From assembly GCA_937927775.1 (NCBI GenBank), contig CALBEF010000040.1, forward strand, positions 20,957 to 84,956: a stretch of 64,000 nt of DNA. Reading direction: 5' to 3'. A program made the translations under genes and the position numbers. The DNA is from an uncultured Anaerolineae bacterium. GTDB taxonomy: Bacteria; Chloroflexota; Anaerolineae; J036; Brachytrichaceae. Shown here piece by piece: positions 25,704 to 33,938 of the stretch. The stretch's first letter is position 1, and each line of letters opens with the position of its first letter. Under the pieces are notes generated by a model that saw nothing but the letters and a program-made list of their open reading frames with translations, searched no databases and was not told the origin of the DNA.

Positions 25704-26594
25704 ATGAAAAAGCTTCAGAAGAACATCTACTATCACACCACCAGCGACGGCATGAATCTCGGTTGCATCATTGGCGACGACGGGCCGGTCAGCATCGATC
25801 TGCCGCTGACGCCCGAAGAGACTCTGGACTGGCGGGCGCAGATTGCGACACTGAGCGACAAACCGCTGCGGATGGTGATCTTCACCGCAGCCGATCGGGT
25901 GAATAGTGAGGCGCTGGCGGCGCTGGCGGCGCATCCGGGGCCGCTCAGCATTCCGTCGATCATCCACGACGCCGGTTTCGCCCAGTTGTATGCCGCGCTC
26001 GAAGCGTCACAGCCGAAATCGCCGGAGCCGTTGACGCCGGCCCAGTTGCGCGAGCGGGCGGTGCTGCCGGATATCACATTCACCGATTCGACGACGCTGG
26101 TTGTCGGCTCGGCGAATCCGTTGTTCGTCGATGTCAAACACGTGGGCGGCTATTCATCCGGCAGCGCGATCGTCGTCGTGCGCGACGCCGGCATTGTTTT
26201 CACAGGCGATCTGATCACCAGCAGGGAGCCGCCATCTCTGACACAGAGCAATCTCGAGCAATGGAGCGCGACGCTCACCGATTTCAAGCGCAGCCTGAAG
26301 ACGGCCACGCTTGTGCCGGGACGCGGGCCGGTTGCGGATGTGGCGGCAATCTCCGAGACGCTGGCCTGGTTGAAGGCAGCGCGCAGCGCCGTGCACAAGC
26401 TGGTGCGCGGCCGCAAGACGCGGGCAGATGTGGCCGCGATTGTTCCGCAATTGCTGGCGACGTACACGGTCAAGCCGGGCAAATCGAGACGCGGCGGCGC
26501 CGACACGAGCGTCATTGAGCGGCGCGTCCTGCTCAGCCTGGAATATCTCTTCGACCAGTTCAGCAAGGTCGAAGAGCAGCCTGTTGTGAATTGA
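25704..26594 (+). CDS. MBL-fold protein lacking the canonical metal motif
   Basis: The 296-residue product has the overall MBL layout, with strand motifs IVFTGDLI and VKHVGGYSSGSAIVVV. At the position of the HxHxDH metal signature it reads IFTAADRV, and the later PGHGP motif is PGRGP. Most zinc ligands are therefore missing. It may be a non-catalytic binding protein or use another chemistry. ATG 25704 follows the AlaX stop by 5 bp with TGAGGG overlapping it. The longer ORF start at 25485 would run inside the AlaX gene. Confidence 0.75.
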   Translation: MKKLQKNIYYHTTSDGMNLGCIIGDDGPVSIDLPLTPEETLDWRAQIATLSDKPLRMVIFTAADRVNSEALAALAAHPGPLSIPSIIHDAGFAQLYAALEASQPKSPEPLTPAQLRERAVLPDITFTDSTTLVVGSANPLFVDVKHVGGYSSGSAIVVVRDAGIVFTGDLITSREPPSLTQSNLEQWSATLTDFKRSLKTATLVPGRGPVADVAAISETLAWLKAARSAVHKLVRGRKTRADVAAIVPQLLATYTVKPGKSRRGGADTSVIERRVLLSLEYLFDQFSKVEEQPVVN

Positions 26595-26627
26595 ATCCCG
26601 CGCGCCGGGTGATGAGAACGTCCGAGC

Positions 26628-26757
26628 AATGACTCAATGACTCAATGATTCAATGATTCAATGACTCAATGACTCAATGACTCAATGACTCAATGACTCA
26701 ATCGCTCAATCACCCGATGGCTCAATCACCCGATCGCTCAATCGCCCAATCGCCCGC
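26628..26757. repeat. Tandem octamer array ATGACTCA and variants (family R2)
   Basis: About 130 bp consist of 8-bp units: ATGACTCA, ATGATTCA, then ATCGCTCA, ATCACCCG and ATCGCCCA. The left part is nearly perfect and the right part increasingly degenerate. The array fills the spacer and runs into the start of the PfkB kinase ORF, supplying in-frame ATG codons. A related array precedes hisG. Confidence 0.9.
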
Positions 26758-27694
26758 TGCCCGCCGGCCGATCACCGTGGTTGGCAGTCTGATGGCGGAT
26801 GTGTTTGTGCGCGCGCCCGACTGGCCGGCGCCGGGCGCTGTGGCGCATGGCGAATCGGCGTTGATCGACGGCGGCGGCAAGGGCGCGAATCAGGCGCTCA
26901 TGGTGGCGCGCATGGGCTGGCCGGTCAGCCTGATTGGGTGTGTGGGAACGGATATTGCCGGCGCCGGCCTGCTGGCCCGATTGAGCGCGTCGGGTGTTGA
27001 CACGTCGCGTGTGCTTGAGAATGCTTCGGCAGGCACCGGCCTGTTCGTGCTCCTGTCATCCGCCGACGGGCGGCGCGGCGCGCTGGCGGTCAACGGCGCA
27101 AACAGCCGCTTGCGCGTTGAAGATGTGAGGCAACACGCGGACGCAGTGCGAACTTCAGCGGCCCTGATCGCGCAGTTGGAAATTCCCGCGCCTGTGGCCG
27201 AGGCGGCGCTGCGGATCGCGTCCGAGGCCGGCGCGCTCACGGTGTTCAACGCTGCGCCCCGTTTCGAGTTTCCGAGGTCGATGCTGGCGTGGTGCGACTA
27301 TGTGGTGGTGAATGACGAAGAGGCCGGCTGGCTGGCCGGCGTGACGGCGCATGATGTGGCCGGCGCAGCCGAGGCCGCGCGCCGGATCGAGGCGCTGGGC
27401 GCGCGCAGCGTGCTGGTGACGATGGGCGCGCGCGGCGTGTGGGCGCGCACGCGCGACTGGCAGGGACATGCGCCGGCGCCGGTTGTGACGCCGGACGACG
27501 CGGATGCAGCCGTTGGCGCCGGCGATGCGTTTGTGGGCGCTTTGACCGTTCGCTTGTGCGAAGGCGCTCCGGCGCGCGAGGCGGTTCGATTTGCTTCAGC
27601 CGCCGCGACGCTGTCAGTGACCCGGCGCGGGGCGCAGGCCGGCCTGCCCGCGCGTCGCGATGTGGAAGCGCTGCTGCAACAGGCGATGCCCTGA
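26693..27694 (+). CDS. PfkB-family carbohydrate kinase (ribokinase-like)
   Basis: The roughly 310-residue kinase core starts at PITVVGSLMADVFV. It shows the ribokinase motifs GGKGANQALMVARMG near the N-terminus and the catalytic GAGDAFVGAL near the C-terminus. It phosphorylates a sugar or nucleoside with ATP; ribose is likely but not proven. The start is uncertain: ATG 26693 and ATG 26717 both lie inside the octamer repeat array, so the first 20 or so residues (MTQSLNHPMAQSPDRS) are repeat-encoded. It is convergent with acpP across a bidirectional terminator. Confidence 0.88.
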   Translation: MTQSLNHPMAQSPDRSIAQSPAARRPITVVGSLMADVFVRAPDWPAPGAVAHGESALIDGGGKGANQALMVARMGWPVSLIGCVGTDIAGAGLLARLSASGVDTSRVLENASAGTGLFVLLSSADGRRGALAVNGANSRLRVEDVRQHADAVRTSAALIAQLEIPAPVAEAALRIASEAGALTVFNAAPRFEFPRSMLAWCDYVVVNDEEAGWLAGVTAHDVAGAAEAARRIEALGARSVLVTMGARGVWARTRDWQGHAPAPVVTPDDADAAVGAGDAFVGALTVRLCEGAPAREAVRFASAAATLSVTRRGAQAGLPARRDVEALLQQAMP

Positions 27695-27730
27695 GCAGCG
27701 CGGGGGCATTGCATCGGGTGAACACGGGAA

Positions 27731-27766
27731 ACGCAAAAGGCGACCGGGGCTGGTCGCCTTTTGCGT
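27731..27766. terminator. Bidirectional terminator between PfkB kinase and acpP
   Basis: A perfect 15-bp stem ACGCAAAAGGCGACC / GGTCGCCTTTTGCGT with a 6-nt loop lies between two convergent genes. The embedded A and T runs allow it to act in both directions. Confidence 0.85.
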
Positions 27767-27816
27767 GGATGCGCCGAATAATGCCAGGCAGTGTCGTCAA
27801 CGCCAGGCCGGCCGGC

Positions 27817-28065
27817 TCACGCTTTGGCCAGGCGCTCTTCGAGATACTTCACTGCTTCGCCGACGGTGGTGATCTTCTGCGCGTCTTCGTCCGAAATCTC
27901 GCCGCCAAATTCCTCTTCGAAGGCCATGATCAGTTCAACCAGGTCCAGTGAGTCGGCTTCAAGATCCTCGCGGAAACGGGCTTCGAGCGTGACCTTCTCC
28001 GGCGGCACGCCGAGCAGTTTGACGACCAGCGCCTTCACACGCTCGAATGTTCCTTGATCTGCCAT
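27817..28065 (-). CDS. acpP: Acyl carrier protein
   Basis: The 82-residue acidic protein has the phosphopantetheine attachment motif [10 protein letters not shown] at about residue 38, with the Ser as the modification site. It carries acyl chains in fatty acid synthesis. GGAGG lies about 10 nt upstream of the ATG. It stands alone, divergent from the IPP isomerase gene, rather than in a fab cluster. Confidence 0.96.
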   Translation of the reverse strand: MADQGTFERVKALVVKLLGVPPEKVTLEARFREDLEADSLDLVELIMAFEEEFGGEISDEDAQKITTVGEAVKYLEERLAKA

Positions 28066-28192
28066 TTGATTCAGTTCCTCCTAAGTTTGCCCTTTTGTGG
28101 CTATGATTCTATCTCAAGCGGGGCGTTATGTGCAAATGCGGGCACACGGCGCCTCTGGGTGAGGAAACACCGCATTCGCAAAGGAGTTACGA
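28066..28192. promoter_or_regulatory. Divergent acpP / IPP isomerase promoter region
   Basis: The 127-bp spacer is less G+C-rich near acpP. On the minus strand TAGAAT (about 28105) is a plausible acpP -10. AAAGGAG upstream of the GTG/ATG region near 28180 is the ribosome binding site of the isomerase gene. Confidence 0.4.
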
Positions 28193-29212
28193 GTGACACA
28201 AGCAGTTTTGCCTCAGCGCAAGTCGGATCATATCCGAATCAATCTCGAGCAGGATGTCGCGTCGCGGATCACGACCGGCCTCGAGCGGGTGCGCTTTGCG
28301 CATCAGGCCCTGCCCGAGCTGGACATGCAATCGATTGATCTGTCCACAACCGTTTTCGGGAAAAGGTTGCGCGCGCCGTTGTTGATGTCGTGCATGACCG
28401 GCGGGACTGAAGAAGCCCTGGCAATCAACCGCAACCTGGCGGCGGCGGCTCAACAGGCCGGCGTAGCCATGGGATTGGGATCGATGCGCGCTGCGGTGGC
28501 GCATCCCGAGCTGGCTTACACGTTTCAGGTGCGCGATGTGGCGCCTGATGTGCTGTTGTTTGCCAACATCGGCGCGGTGCAACTGAACTATGGCTTCACT
28601 ATCGATCAATGCAGGCAGGCGATGGATATCGTTGGCGCGGATGCGCTGGTGCTGCATCTGAACCCGCTCCAGGAGGCGCTACAGCCGGAAGGCGATGTGA
28701 ACTGGGCCGGCCTGTTGTCGAAGATCGAGCGCGTGGCGCGAACGCTGCCGGTGGTGGCAAAGGAAGTGGGCTGGGGCATCTCGCGCCGGGCGGCTGCCGA
28801 TCTTGCCAGCGCGGGCGTTATCGGCATCGATGTCGCCGGCGCCGGCGGCACATCGTGGAGCCAGGTCGAGATGCATCGCGCGAAAACCGACATCCAGCGC
28901 CGTGTGGCCGAGGCTTTTGTCGATTGGGGAATCCCAACCGCAGACTCGATCCGTTTCGTTCGAGAGGCGGCGCCGGGATTGCCCATCATCGCCAGTGGCG
29001 GGTTGAAAAACGGCGTGGATGGCGCGAAGTGCCTGGCGCTGGGCGCAAGTCTGTTCGGACTGGCGCGCCCGTTCCTGAAGCCGGCTACCGTGTCTGCCGA
29101 ACACGTGCTTGACGAGGTGACGATTCTGCTCGGGCAATTGCGAGCGGTGATGTTGTGCGCCGGGGCGCAGACGGTGCAAGACCTGGGCCGGGTAGAGCTT
29201 CTGGAGTCGTGA
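28193..29212 (+). CDS. fni: Isopentenyl-diphosphate delta-isomerase, type 2
   Basis: This 339-residue FMN-dependent enzyme interconverts IPP and DMAPP, the C5 precursors of quinones, carotenoids and lipid carriers. It shows the type 2 motifs RKSDHIRI at the N-terminus, [48 protein letters not shown] and the FMN-phosphate region [19 protein letters not shown]. An AAAGGAG ribosome binding site precedes the start. It is monocistronic here, with about 110 bp before the next promoter. Confidence 0.95.
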   Translation: MTQAVLPQRKSDHIRINLEQDVASRITTGLERVRFAHQALPELDMQSIDLSTTVFGKRLRAPLLMSCMTGGTEEALAINRNLAAAAQQAGVAMGLGSMRAAVAHPELAYTFQVRDVAPDVLLFANIGAVQLNYGFTIDQCRQAMDIVGADALVLHLNPLQEALQPEGDVNWAGLLSKIERVARTLPVVAKEVGWGISRRAAADLASAGVIGIDVAGAGGTSWSQVEMHRAKTDIQRRVAEAFVDWGIPTADSIRFVREAAPGLPIIASGGLKNGVDGAKCLALGASLFGLARPFLKPATVSAEHVLDEVTILLGQLRAVMLCAGAQTVQDLGRVELLES

Positions 29213-29322
29213 AGGGACATCAGGACAACTGACTACGTCGGGCCGTTTCATCGAATTATCATTTAGATTTAATCAAGTGTTAAACGCGAGTCAGTCTTTC
29301 GTCTGAATGCCGGCCATTGCTA

Positions 29323-29350
29323 TTGACAAACAGCGAGCGCGCTGTACAAT
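29323..29350 (+). promoter_or_regulatory. Sigma-70 type promoter of the 67-aa protein gene
   Basis: A perfect TTGACA (29323-29328) is followed after 16 bp by TACAAT (29345-29350), in an A/T-rich patch. It predicts an untranslated leader of about 125 nt before the small ORF. Confidence 0.8.
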
Positions 29351-29484
29351 CCCCGGCGTGAGCTTACGTTTAGTTTTGAGAGATTTTGGATTCCGTTAAG
29401 CAAAGATAAAGACAATCCGGGGGTGGCAATTGAGCTGGTCATCAGGCTGGGTTATTGCCAAACCTGGCAAGAAGGAGATGCATC

Positions 29485-29688
29485 ATGGATTTCTATAATG
29501 TGATGGAGATGGGTCGGATTCGGCAGGCTGAACTGATTCGTGAGGCGCAGGCCTGCAATCGCCTGGGCGACCAGGGGCTCAGCGCCTTTGATCGCGCAGT
29601 CATCTGGTTCAGCGAGCAGATGATTGTCCTCGGCCGCGCGCTTCAGCAGCGCTACGTGATGGGGCTGTCGAACGCAGAACGCGCGTGA
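29485..29688 (+). CDS. Small conserved-looking protein of unknown function (67 aa)
   Basis: The ORF starts with ATG 8-9 nt after AAGGAG and encodes an amphipathic, helix-rich 67-residue protein (MDFYNVMEMGRIRQAEL ... FDRAVIWFSEQMIVLGRALQQRY). It has no membrane segment or cysteine motif apart from one Cys. The gene is a self-contained unit with a consensus promoter, a 125-nt leader, a strong ribosome binding site and a strong terminator. That suggests an abundant product. The ATG at 29485 is preferred over the ORF start at 29455 on ribosome binding site position. I do not recognise the family. Confidence 0.75.
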   Translation: MDFYNVMEMGRIRQAELIREAQACNRLGDQGLSAFDRAVIWFSEQMIVLGRALQQRYVMGLSNAERA

Positions 29689-29741
29689 TGTGCCCCGGGC
29701 GCGCCGGTTGTGCGCGCTATTCACGTTCACCCGATCATCAG

Positions 29742-29776
29742 GCCCCCGGCTTCATAACGAAGCCGGGGGCTTTTTT
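29742..29776 (+). terminator. Intrinsic terminator after the 67-aa gene
   Basis: A perfect 12-bp G+C-rich stem GCCCCCGGCTTC / GAAGCCGGGGGC with a 5-nt loop is followed by six T residues. Confidence 0.95.
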
Positions 29777-29852
29777 GCGTCCCTGCCTCGCCGACGGCCT
29801 CTGGGGCCGGCTAGTAGGTCGAAAGTATGAGTTGAGATTTCTGAATACCCCA

Positions 29853-29880
29853 TTGACAAAAAAGAATCCAAATCTACAAT
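29853..29880 (+). promoter_or_regulatory. Promoter of the DUF2089/SHOCT gene cluster
   Basis: A perfect TTGACA (29853-29858) and TACAAT (29875-29880) are separated by 16 bp in an A-rich stretch. It has the same elements and spacing as the promoter at 29323. It is the only strong promoter seen before the five-gene cluster that starts at 29985. Confidence 0.8.
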
Positions 29881-29984
29881 CAGCTTCAGATTATTGAAGT
29901 CAATTTTAGACTCCACTGGCGACGGCAGCAGGAGCGCCGTCGGGTTGCATATAGATCATTCCTACGGGAGGTTTTCCAGCGCCA

Positions 29985-30395
29985 ATGCAGATGCTGCCAG
30001 CTCAATGCCCGCTGTGCGCGGGCGAGATAACGGTTACCCGGCTGTACTGTCCGGCGTGCGATGTGACGATCGAAGGACGCTTTGCTGTCGGGCAATTTCT
30101 GCGCCTGACCCCCGAGCAACTCGCGTTTGTCGAGACATTCGTGCGTTGTGAAGGCAAGTTGTCGCGCATGGAGGGCGAGCTTGGGTTGTCGTATCCCACG
30201 ATCCGCAGCCGGCTGCACGATGTCATTCGCGCGCTGGGCTACGAGCCGGGCAGGGAAGAGCCGCCGCCCTCGCCCAGGATCAGCGACGAAGAGCGGCTGC
30301 GCATTCTCGATGCTTTGAACCAGGGACGCATCTCGCCGGAACAGGCAATGCTGATGTTGCAGGGCGGCGCGCCCGGCAACGACGAAGAGGAGTAA
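29985..30395 (+). CDS. DUF2089-family zinc-ribbon/helix-turn-helix regulator
   Basis: The 136-residue protein begins with a zinc ribbon (CPLC ... CPAC) and continues with a helix-turn-helix-like region (FVRCEGKLSRMEGELGLSYPTIRSRLHDVI). This is the DUF2089 architecture of putative DNA-binding regulators. It ends in a SHOCT-like helical hairpin, DEERLRILDALNQGRISPEQA, shared with three downstream proteins. It is the first gene of a tight cluster (6 bp to the next) and a likely transcriptional regulator of it. GGGAGG lies about 13 nt upstream of the ATG. Confidence 0.85.
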   Translation: MQMLPAQCPLCAGEITVTRLYCPACDVTIEGRFAVGQFLRLTPEQLAFVETFVRCEGKLSRMEGELGLSYPTIRSRLHDVIRALGYEPGREEPPPSPRISDEERLRILDALNQGRISPEQAMLMLQGGAPGNDEEE

Positions 30396-30401
30396 ATCCA
30401 A

Positions 30402-31535
30402 ATGGAACAACAAGTGCTTCCGACCGGAGACAACCCCGTCATCGTGGTCGAGACGGTTCACGGCGACCTGCACGTGATGGGTTGGGAGCGCGCCGAGGTG
30501 TTGGCCCGCGCGCGCTCGGACAGCGATCTCAGTCTCGATCAGCGCGGCGATCAGATCATGCTGACCTGTCACGACGACTGCGTGCTGCGCGTGCCGCAGT
30601 CTGCCAGCCTCGATCTGGTCAACGTGATGGGCGATGCGCGCGTCAGGATGGTGCGTGGCGCGCTGACCGTTCGCCGGGCGGGCGATCTCGCCGTTCATGG
30701 CGCGGGACCCACGACCGTCGAGACGGTCAGCGGCGATTGTGTCGTCAAGGCGATTGCCGGCGACCTGCAAGTGAACCGGGTTGGCGGCGATCTGTCCGCG
30801 CGTGACGTTCAGGGGCAATTCGTTGCCACTGCCGTAGGCGGCGACATTCGCATCGGGGGGATTGCCGGAATGGCAACCGCATCTGCGGGGGGCGACATCT
30901 CGCTCAACCTGGCGCCGACGCCCGGCCAAAAATGCCGGTTCACCGCAGGGGGCGACATCAGCGCGCGCGTGCCCGAGACCGCCAATGCGCGCTTCAGCAT
31001 GACCAGCCGCGCGGACGCTATCCGTGTGCGCATCCCCGGCGTGCCCAACGACGCCGGCAAGGGTGTCCGGCAGGTTACGCTGGGGGATGGCAGCGCCGAG
31101 ATCATCCTGACCGCCGGCGGCGACATCTCGTTATCCAGCGATAGCGCCGGCCAGAACGTGGACGACCTGGGCGCGCGTCTCGACGCAGAGTTTTCGCGCA
31201 TGGGCGACCTCATCGCCCAGCGCACACAAGAAGCTGCCCAGCGCATGGCGTCGCGCATCGAAGCCAAAGCGCAGCGCGCGGCTCGCAAGGCCGAGCGCAT
31301 GGCCCAGCGCGTCGCGCGCGAGGCCGAACAGCAGTCGCGCGGCTGGATGCGGCATGGACACCCCTTCGAGGGTCGCCACTTTGCCGGCCCCTTTGCGCCG
31401 CCGCCTCCGCCCGGCGCGCAGCCCGTCACGGATGAAGAGCGACTGGCGGTTCTGCGCATGGTCGAACAGAAGAAGATCACCGTGGAGCAGGCGGAGAAAC
31501 TGCTTGCCGCGCTCGAAGGAAAGGCGCAATCCTGA
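30402..31535 (+). CDS. DUF4097-type beta-repeat protein with C-terminal SHOCT-like motif
   Basis: The 377-residue protein starts with a beta-strand-repeat region (about 1-250) rich in V-x-x-V-x-G-D patterns (VVETVHGDLHVMGWERAEV, VETVSGDCVVKAIAGDLQV, TAVGGDIRIGG). This is typical of the adhesin-like DUF4097 fold. A Lys/Arg/Ala-rich coiled coil (about 285-320), a Pro-rich linker, and a terminal SHOCT-like hairpin (DEERLAVLRMVEQKKITVEQA) follow. No signal peptide is seen. It resembles YvlB/LiaX-type envelope-stress proteins with domain order reversed. It lies 6 bp after the DUF2089 gene. Confidence 0.8.
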   Translation: MEQQVLPTGDNPVIVVETVHGDLHVMGWERAEVLARARSDSDLSLDQRGDQIMLTCHDDCVLRVPQSASLDLVNVMGDARVRMVRGALTVRRAGDLAVHGAGPTTVETVSGDCVVKAIAGDLQVNRVGGDLSARDVQGQFVATAVGGDIRIGGIAGMATASAGGDISLNLAPTPGQKCRFTAGGDISARVPETANARFSMTSRADAIRVRIPGVPNDAGKGVRQVTLGDGSAEIILTAGGDISLSSDSAGQNVDDLGARLDAEFSRMGDLIAQRTQEAAQRMASRIEAKAQRAARKAERMAQRVAREAEQQSRGWMRHGHPFEGRHFAGPFAPPPPPGAQPVTDEERLAVLRMVEQKKITVEQAEKLLAALEGKAQS

Positions 31536-31689
31536 GTCAGGATAATCGCTGAACCCGCGCCTGGGCCGAACTCATGTTCCCTCAAGAGAGGGGCGACGGA
31601 TTGAAGTGAGCGCCGGAGGATGGGGGCGCCGGATAGCCGGCGGTGGCGGCAGCGCAGAATCATCCGGCGCCACAGAGGCAACAGGAGCC

Positions 31690-33024
31690 ATGACCATGCA
31701 ATCGGCAACCGAACGATGGGATGAGACCAACTGGAAGCGGCGGTTTTTCACGATCTGGACGGGGCAGGCGTTTTCGCTGTTCGGCAGCAATCTGGTGCAA
31801 TTTGCGCTGGTGTGGTGGCTGACCTCCACGACCGGCTCTGCGACGGTGCTGGCGCTGGCGACGCTGGCGGCGATGCTGCCCCAGATTCTGCTCAGCCCGA
31901 TCGCGGGCGCTGTGGTGGATCGCGGCAGCCGCCGGCTGATCATGATGGCGGCCGACAGCGCGATTGCGCTGTTGACGCTGGGTCTGGTGATCGTGTTTGC
32001 GAGCGGGTCGGCGCAGATATGGCACGTCTACGTGATCATGTTCGCGCGCTCGGCGCTGGGCGCGTTCCACTGGCCGGCCATGTCCGCTTCCACGTCGCTG
32101 ATGGTGCCACAAAAGCACCTCTCGCGCGTGGCTGGATTGAACCAGGCGTTGTATGGCGCAGTCAACATCATTGCGCCGCCGGCCGGCGCGCTGATGCTGG
32201 CGGCGCTGCCCATGCACCAGGTGCTGGCGATCGATGTGGTCACGGCGCTGATGGCGGTGTTGCCTCTGGCGTTCATCAGGGTGCCGCAACCCGGGCGGTC
32301 TATTGAAGCGCGGGAGGCAGGGCCGACCAGTGTGACACAGGACATGAAGGCCGGTTTGCGCTATCTGCTGGGCTGGCCCGGCCTGCTCGTCGTCTGTGTC
32401 ATGGCAGCCGTCATCAACTTCATCGTCAATCCCGCTTTCGCCCTGCTGCCGATCCTGGTGACCAGGCACTTTGGCGGCCAGGCGCTTGAATTGGGCTGGA
32501 TCAATTCGGCTTACGGCGTCGGCGTGATCGCCGGCGGGCTTGCGCTCAGCGTGTGGGGCGGCTTCAAGCGCCGGATCGTGACCTCTATGTTCGGTCTGGC
32601 CTTCATGGGTGTCGGCACGCTTGTCATCGGCGCAGCGCCGGCCAACGCCTTCGTCATTGCGATCGCCGGCATGGCGCTGGCCGGGATCATGAATCCGATC
32701 ACGAATGGCCCGCTGTTCGCCGTGCTTCAATCGACAGTGGCGCCGGATATGCAGGGGCGGGTCATGTCATTGCTGAACGCCTTTGCCACAGCCATGTCGC
32801 CCCTCAGTCTGTTGGTGGCCGGCCCGCTGTCCGACACACTGGGCGTGCAGGTCTGGTACATCGTGGGCGGCATTGCCTGCATCCTGCTGGCAGCCGTTGG
32901 ATATCTGACGCCTGCCGTAGCCAACCTCGAGCGCGGGAGACCCGGCACAGCGGCGCCGATTGCGGCTGCGTCATCTGCGACGCCGCTCGATGGCCCGGCT
33001 CAGTTCGAGCCGGTTGCCAAATGA
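31690..33024 (+). CDS. MFS transporter (drug-exporter-like)
   Basis: The 444-residue protein begins with WKRRFFTIWTGQAFSLFGSNLVQFALVWWLT, the N-terminus typical of MefA-type/enterobactin-exporter-like MFS proteins. It has about 12 membrane helices and an MFS loop motif variant (DRGSRRLIMMAAD). ATG 31690 with GGAG just upstream is preferred to the ORF start at 31606. Its position inside the DUF2089/SHOCT cluster suggests export of an envelope-active compound under that regulator's control. The substrate is unknown. Confidence 0.88.
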   Translation: MTMQSATERWDETNWKRRFFTIWTGQAFSLFGSNLVQFALVWWLTSTTGSATVLALATLAAMLPQILLSPIAGAVVDRGSRRLIMMAADSAIALLTLGLVIVFASGSAQIWHVYVIMFARSALGAFHWPAMSASTSLMVPQKHLSRVAGLNQALYGAVNIIAPPAGALMLAALPMHQVLAIDVVTALMAVLPLAFIRVPQPGRSIEAREAGPTSVTQDMKAGLRYLLGWPGLLVVCVMAAVINFIVNPAFALLPILVTRHFGGQALELGWINSAYGVGVIAGGLALSVWGGFKRRIVTSMFGLAFMGVGTLVIGAAPANAFVIAIAGMALAGIMNPITNGPLFAVLQSTVAPDMQGRVMSLLNAFATAMSPLSLLVAGPLSDTLGVQVWYIVGGIACILLAAVGYLTPAVANLERGRPGTAAPIAAASSATPLDGPAQFEPVAK

Positions 33025-33087
33025 ACACACTGGCGCGCGATCAGGACTGCTGATCGCTGCTGGAATAGAGCCACAGGAGAAACACTG

Positions 33088-33891
33088 ATGGATCATACGA
33101 CAGACGGGCCGCGCATGGCAATTCTGGAGCGCCTGGAGCGCGGCGAGATCACCGCCTCTGAGGCAATGGCATTGCTCGACGCTCCGCCAGAGATTTCGGT
33201 TCCGGCGGGTGTTTTGGACGAGCGCGATGAGTTGCTGGACAGGATCGATCGCGGCGAGATCACTGCCGGCGAAGCCTTGCGCCGGCTCGGCGTAGACGAC
33301 TGGGACGATGCTGCCGGCGCAACCGGCGCGCAGGATGCGTTGAGCGCGGTGGCCGGCGCGACGCCAGGCATTGCGCCCGACGCAGGGACGTTCGCGGCGG
33401 AAGAGCTTGCCGGCATGCGCGCGTCACATCATGAACCGCCTCCACCCCTGCCAGAAATCGAGTCGTGGCGGCGCTGGTATCAAATCCCGCTTGCGGCCGG
33501 CATCGCCGCCATTGTGCTGGGGACGCTGCTAATGTACTCCGCGCTGCAAGCATCGGGCATCGGCTTCTGGTTCCTGTGCGCCGGCGCGCCGGTCATGTTG
33601 GGCATTCTGCTGGCAGTGCTGGCCTGGCTCAGCCGGAAAGGCCCCTGGCTGCACGTGCGCGTGAGCAATATGCAGGGAACCTGGCCGAGGACTCTGGCCA
33701 TCAGCTTTCCGTTGCCGGCGCGCGCAACAGCCCGGGCGTTACGCGCGTTCGCTCCCCAGCACCTGCCACTGCGCGGCATGTCGATGGACGATCTGGTTGA
33801 AGGTTTGAGCTCCGCATCGCCGGATGCCCCGTTCTACGTCGATGTTGTCGAGGGCAAAAACGGTGAGCGCGTGCAGGTGTTCATCGGTTGA
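33088..33891 (+). CDS. Membrane protein with two SHOCT-like motifs
   Basis: The 267-residue protein has two consecutive SHOCT-like hairpins (ILERLERGEITASEAMALL and LLDRIDRGEITAGEALRRL). An acidic linker and two membrane helices (about 130-180) come next. The C-terminal domain (WLHVRVSN ... DVVEGKNGERVQVFI) is clearly related to that of the next gene's product. CACAGGAGA precedes the ATG. The topology puts the motif and the C-terminal domain on the same side of the membrane. Its function is unknown, and a sensory or scaffolding role is inferred only from context. Confidence 0.78.
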   Translation: MDHTTDGPRMAILERLERGEITASEAMALLDAPPEISVPAGVLDERDELLDRIDRGEITAGEALRRLGVDDWDDAAGATGAQDALSAVAGATPGIAPDAGTFAAEELAGMRASHHEPPPPLPEIESWRRWYQIPLAAGIAAIVLGTLLMYSALQASGIGFWFLCAGAPVMLGILLAVLAWLSRKGPWLHVRVSNMQGTWPRTLAISFPLPARATARALRAFAPQHLPLRGMSMDDLVEGLSSASPDAPFYVDVVEGKNGERVQVFIG

Positions 33892-33938
33892 TTCAGAGAT
33901 TTGCGAGTGTGAGCCAGTGACTCAATGGAGAAATAGAA

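Noticed and set aside
26628-26757. Possible CRISPR array at the ATGACTCA repeats
   Set aside because: The units are 8 bp and contiguous with no unique spacers, and no cas gene is present.
29213-29322. Possible gene in the A/T-rich spacer after the IPP isomerase
   Set aside because: No ORF with a ribosome binding site is present. The region looks like upstream promoter DNA.
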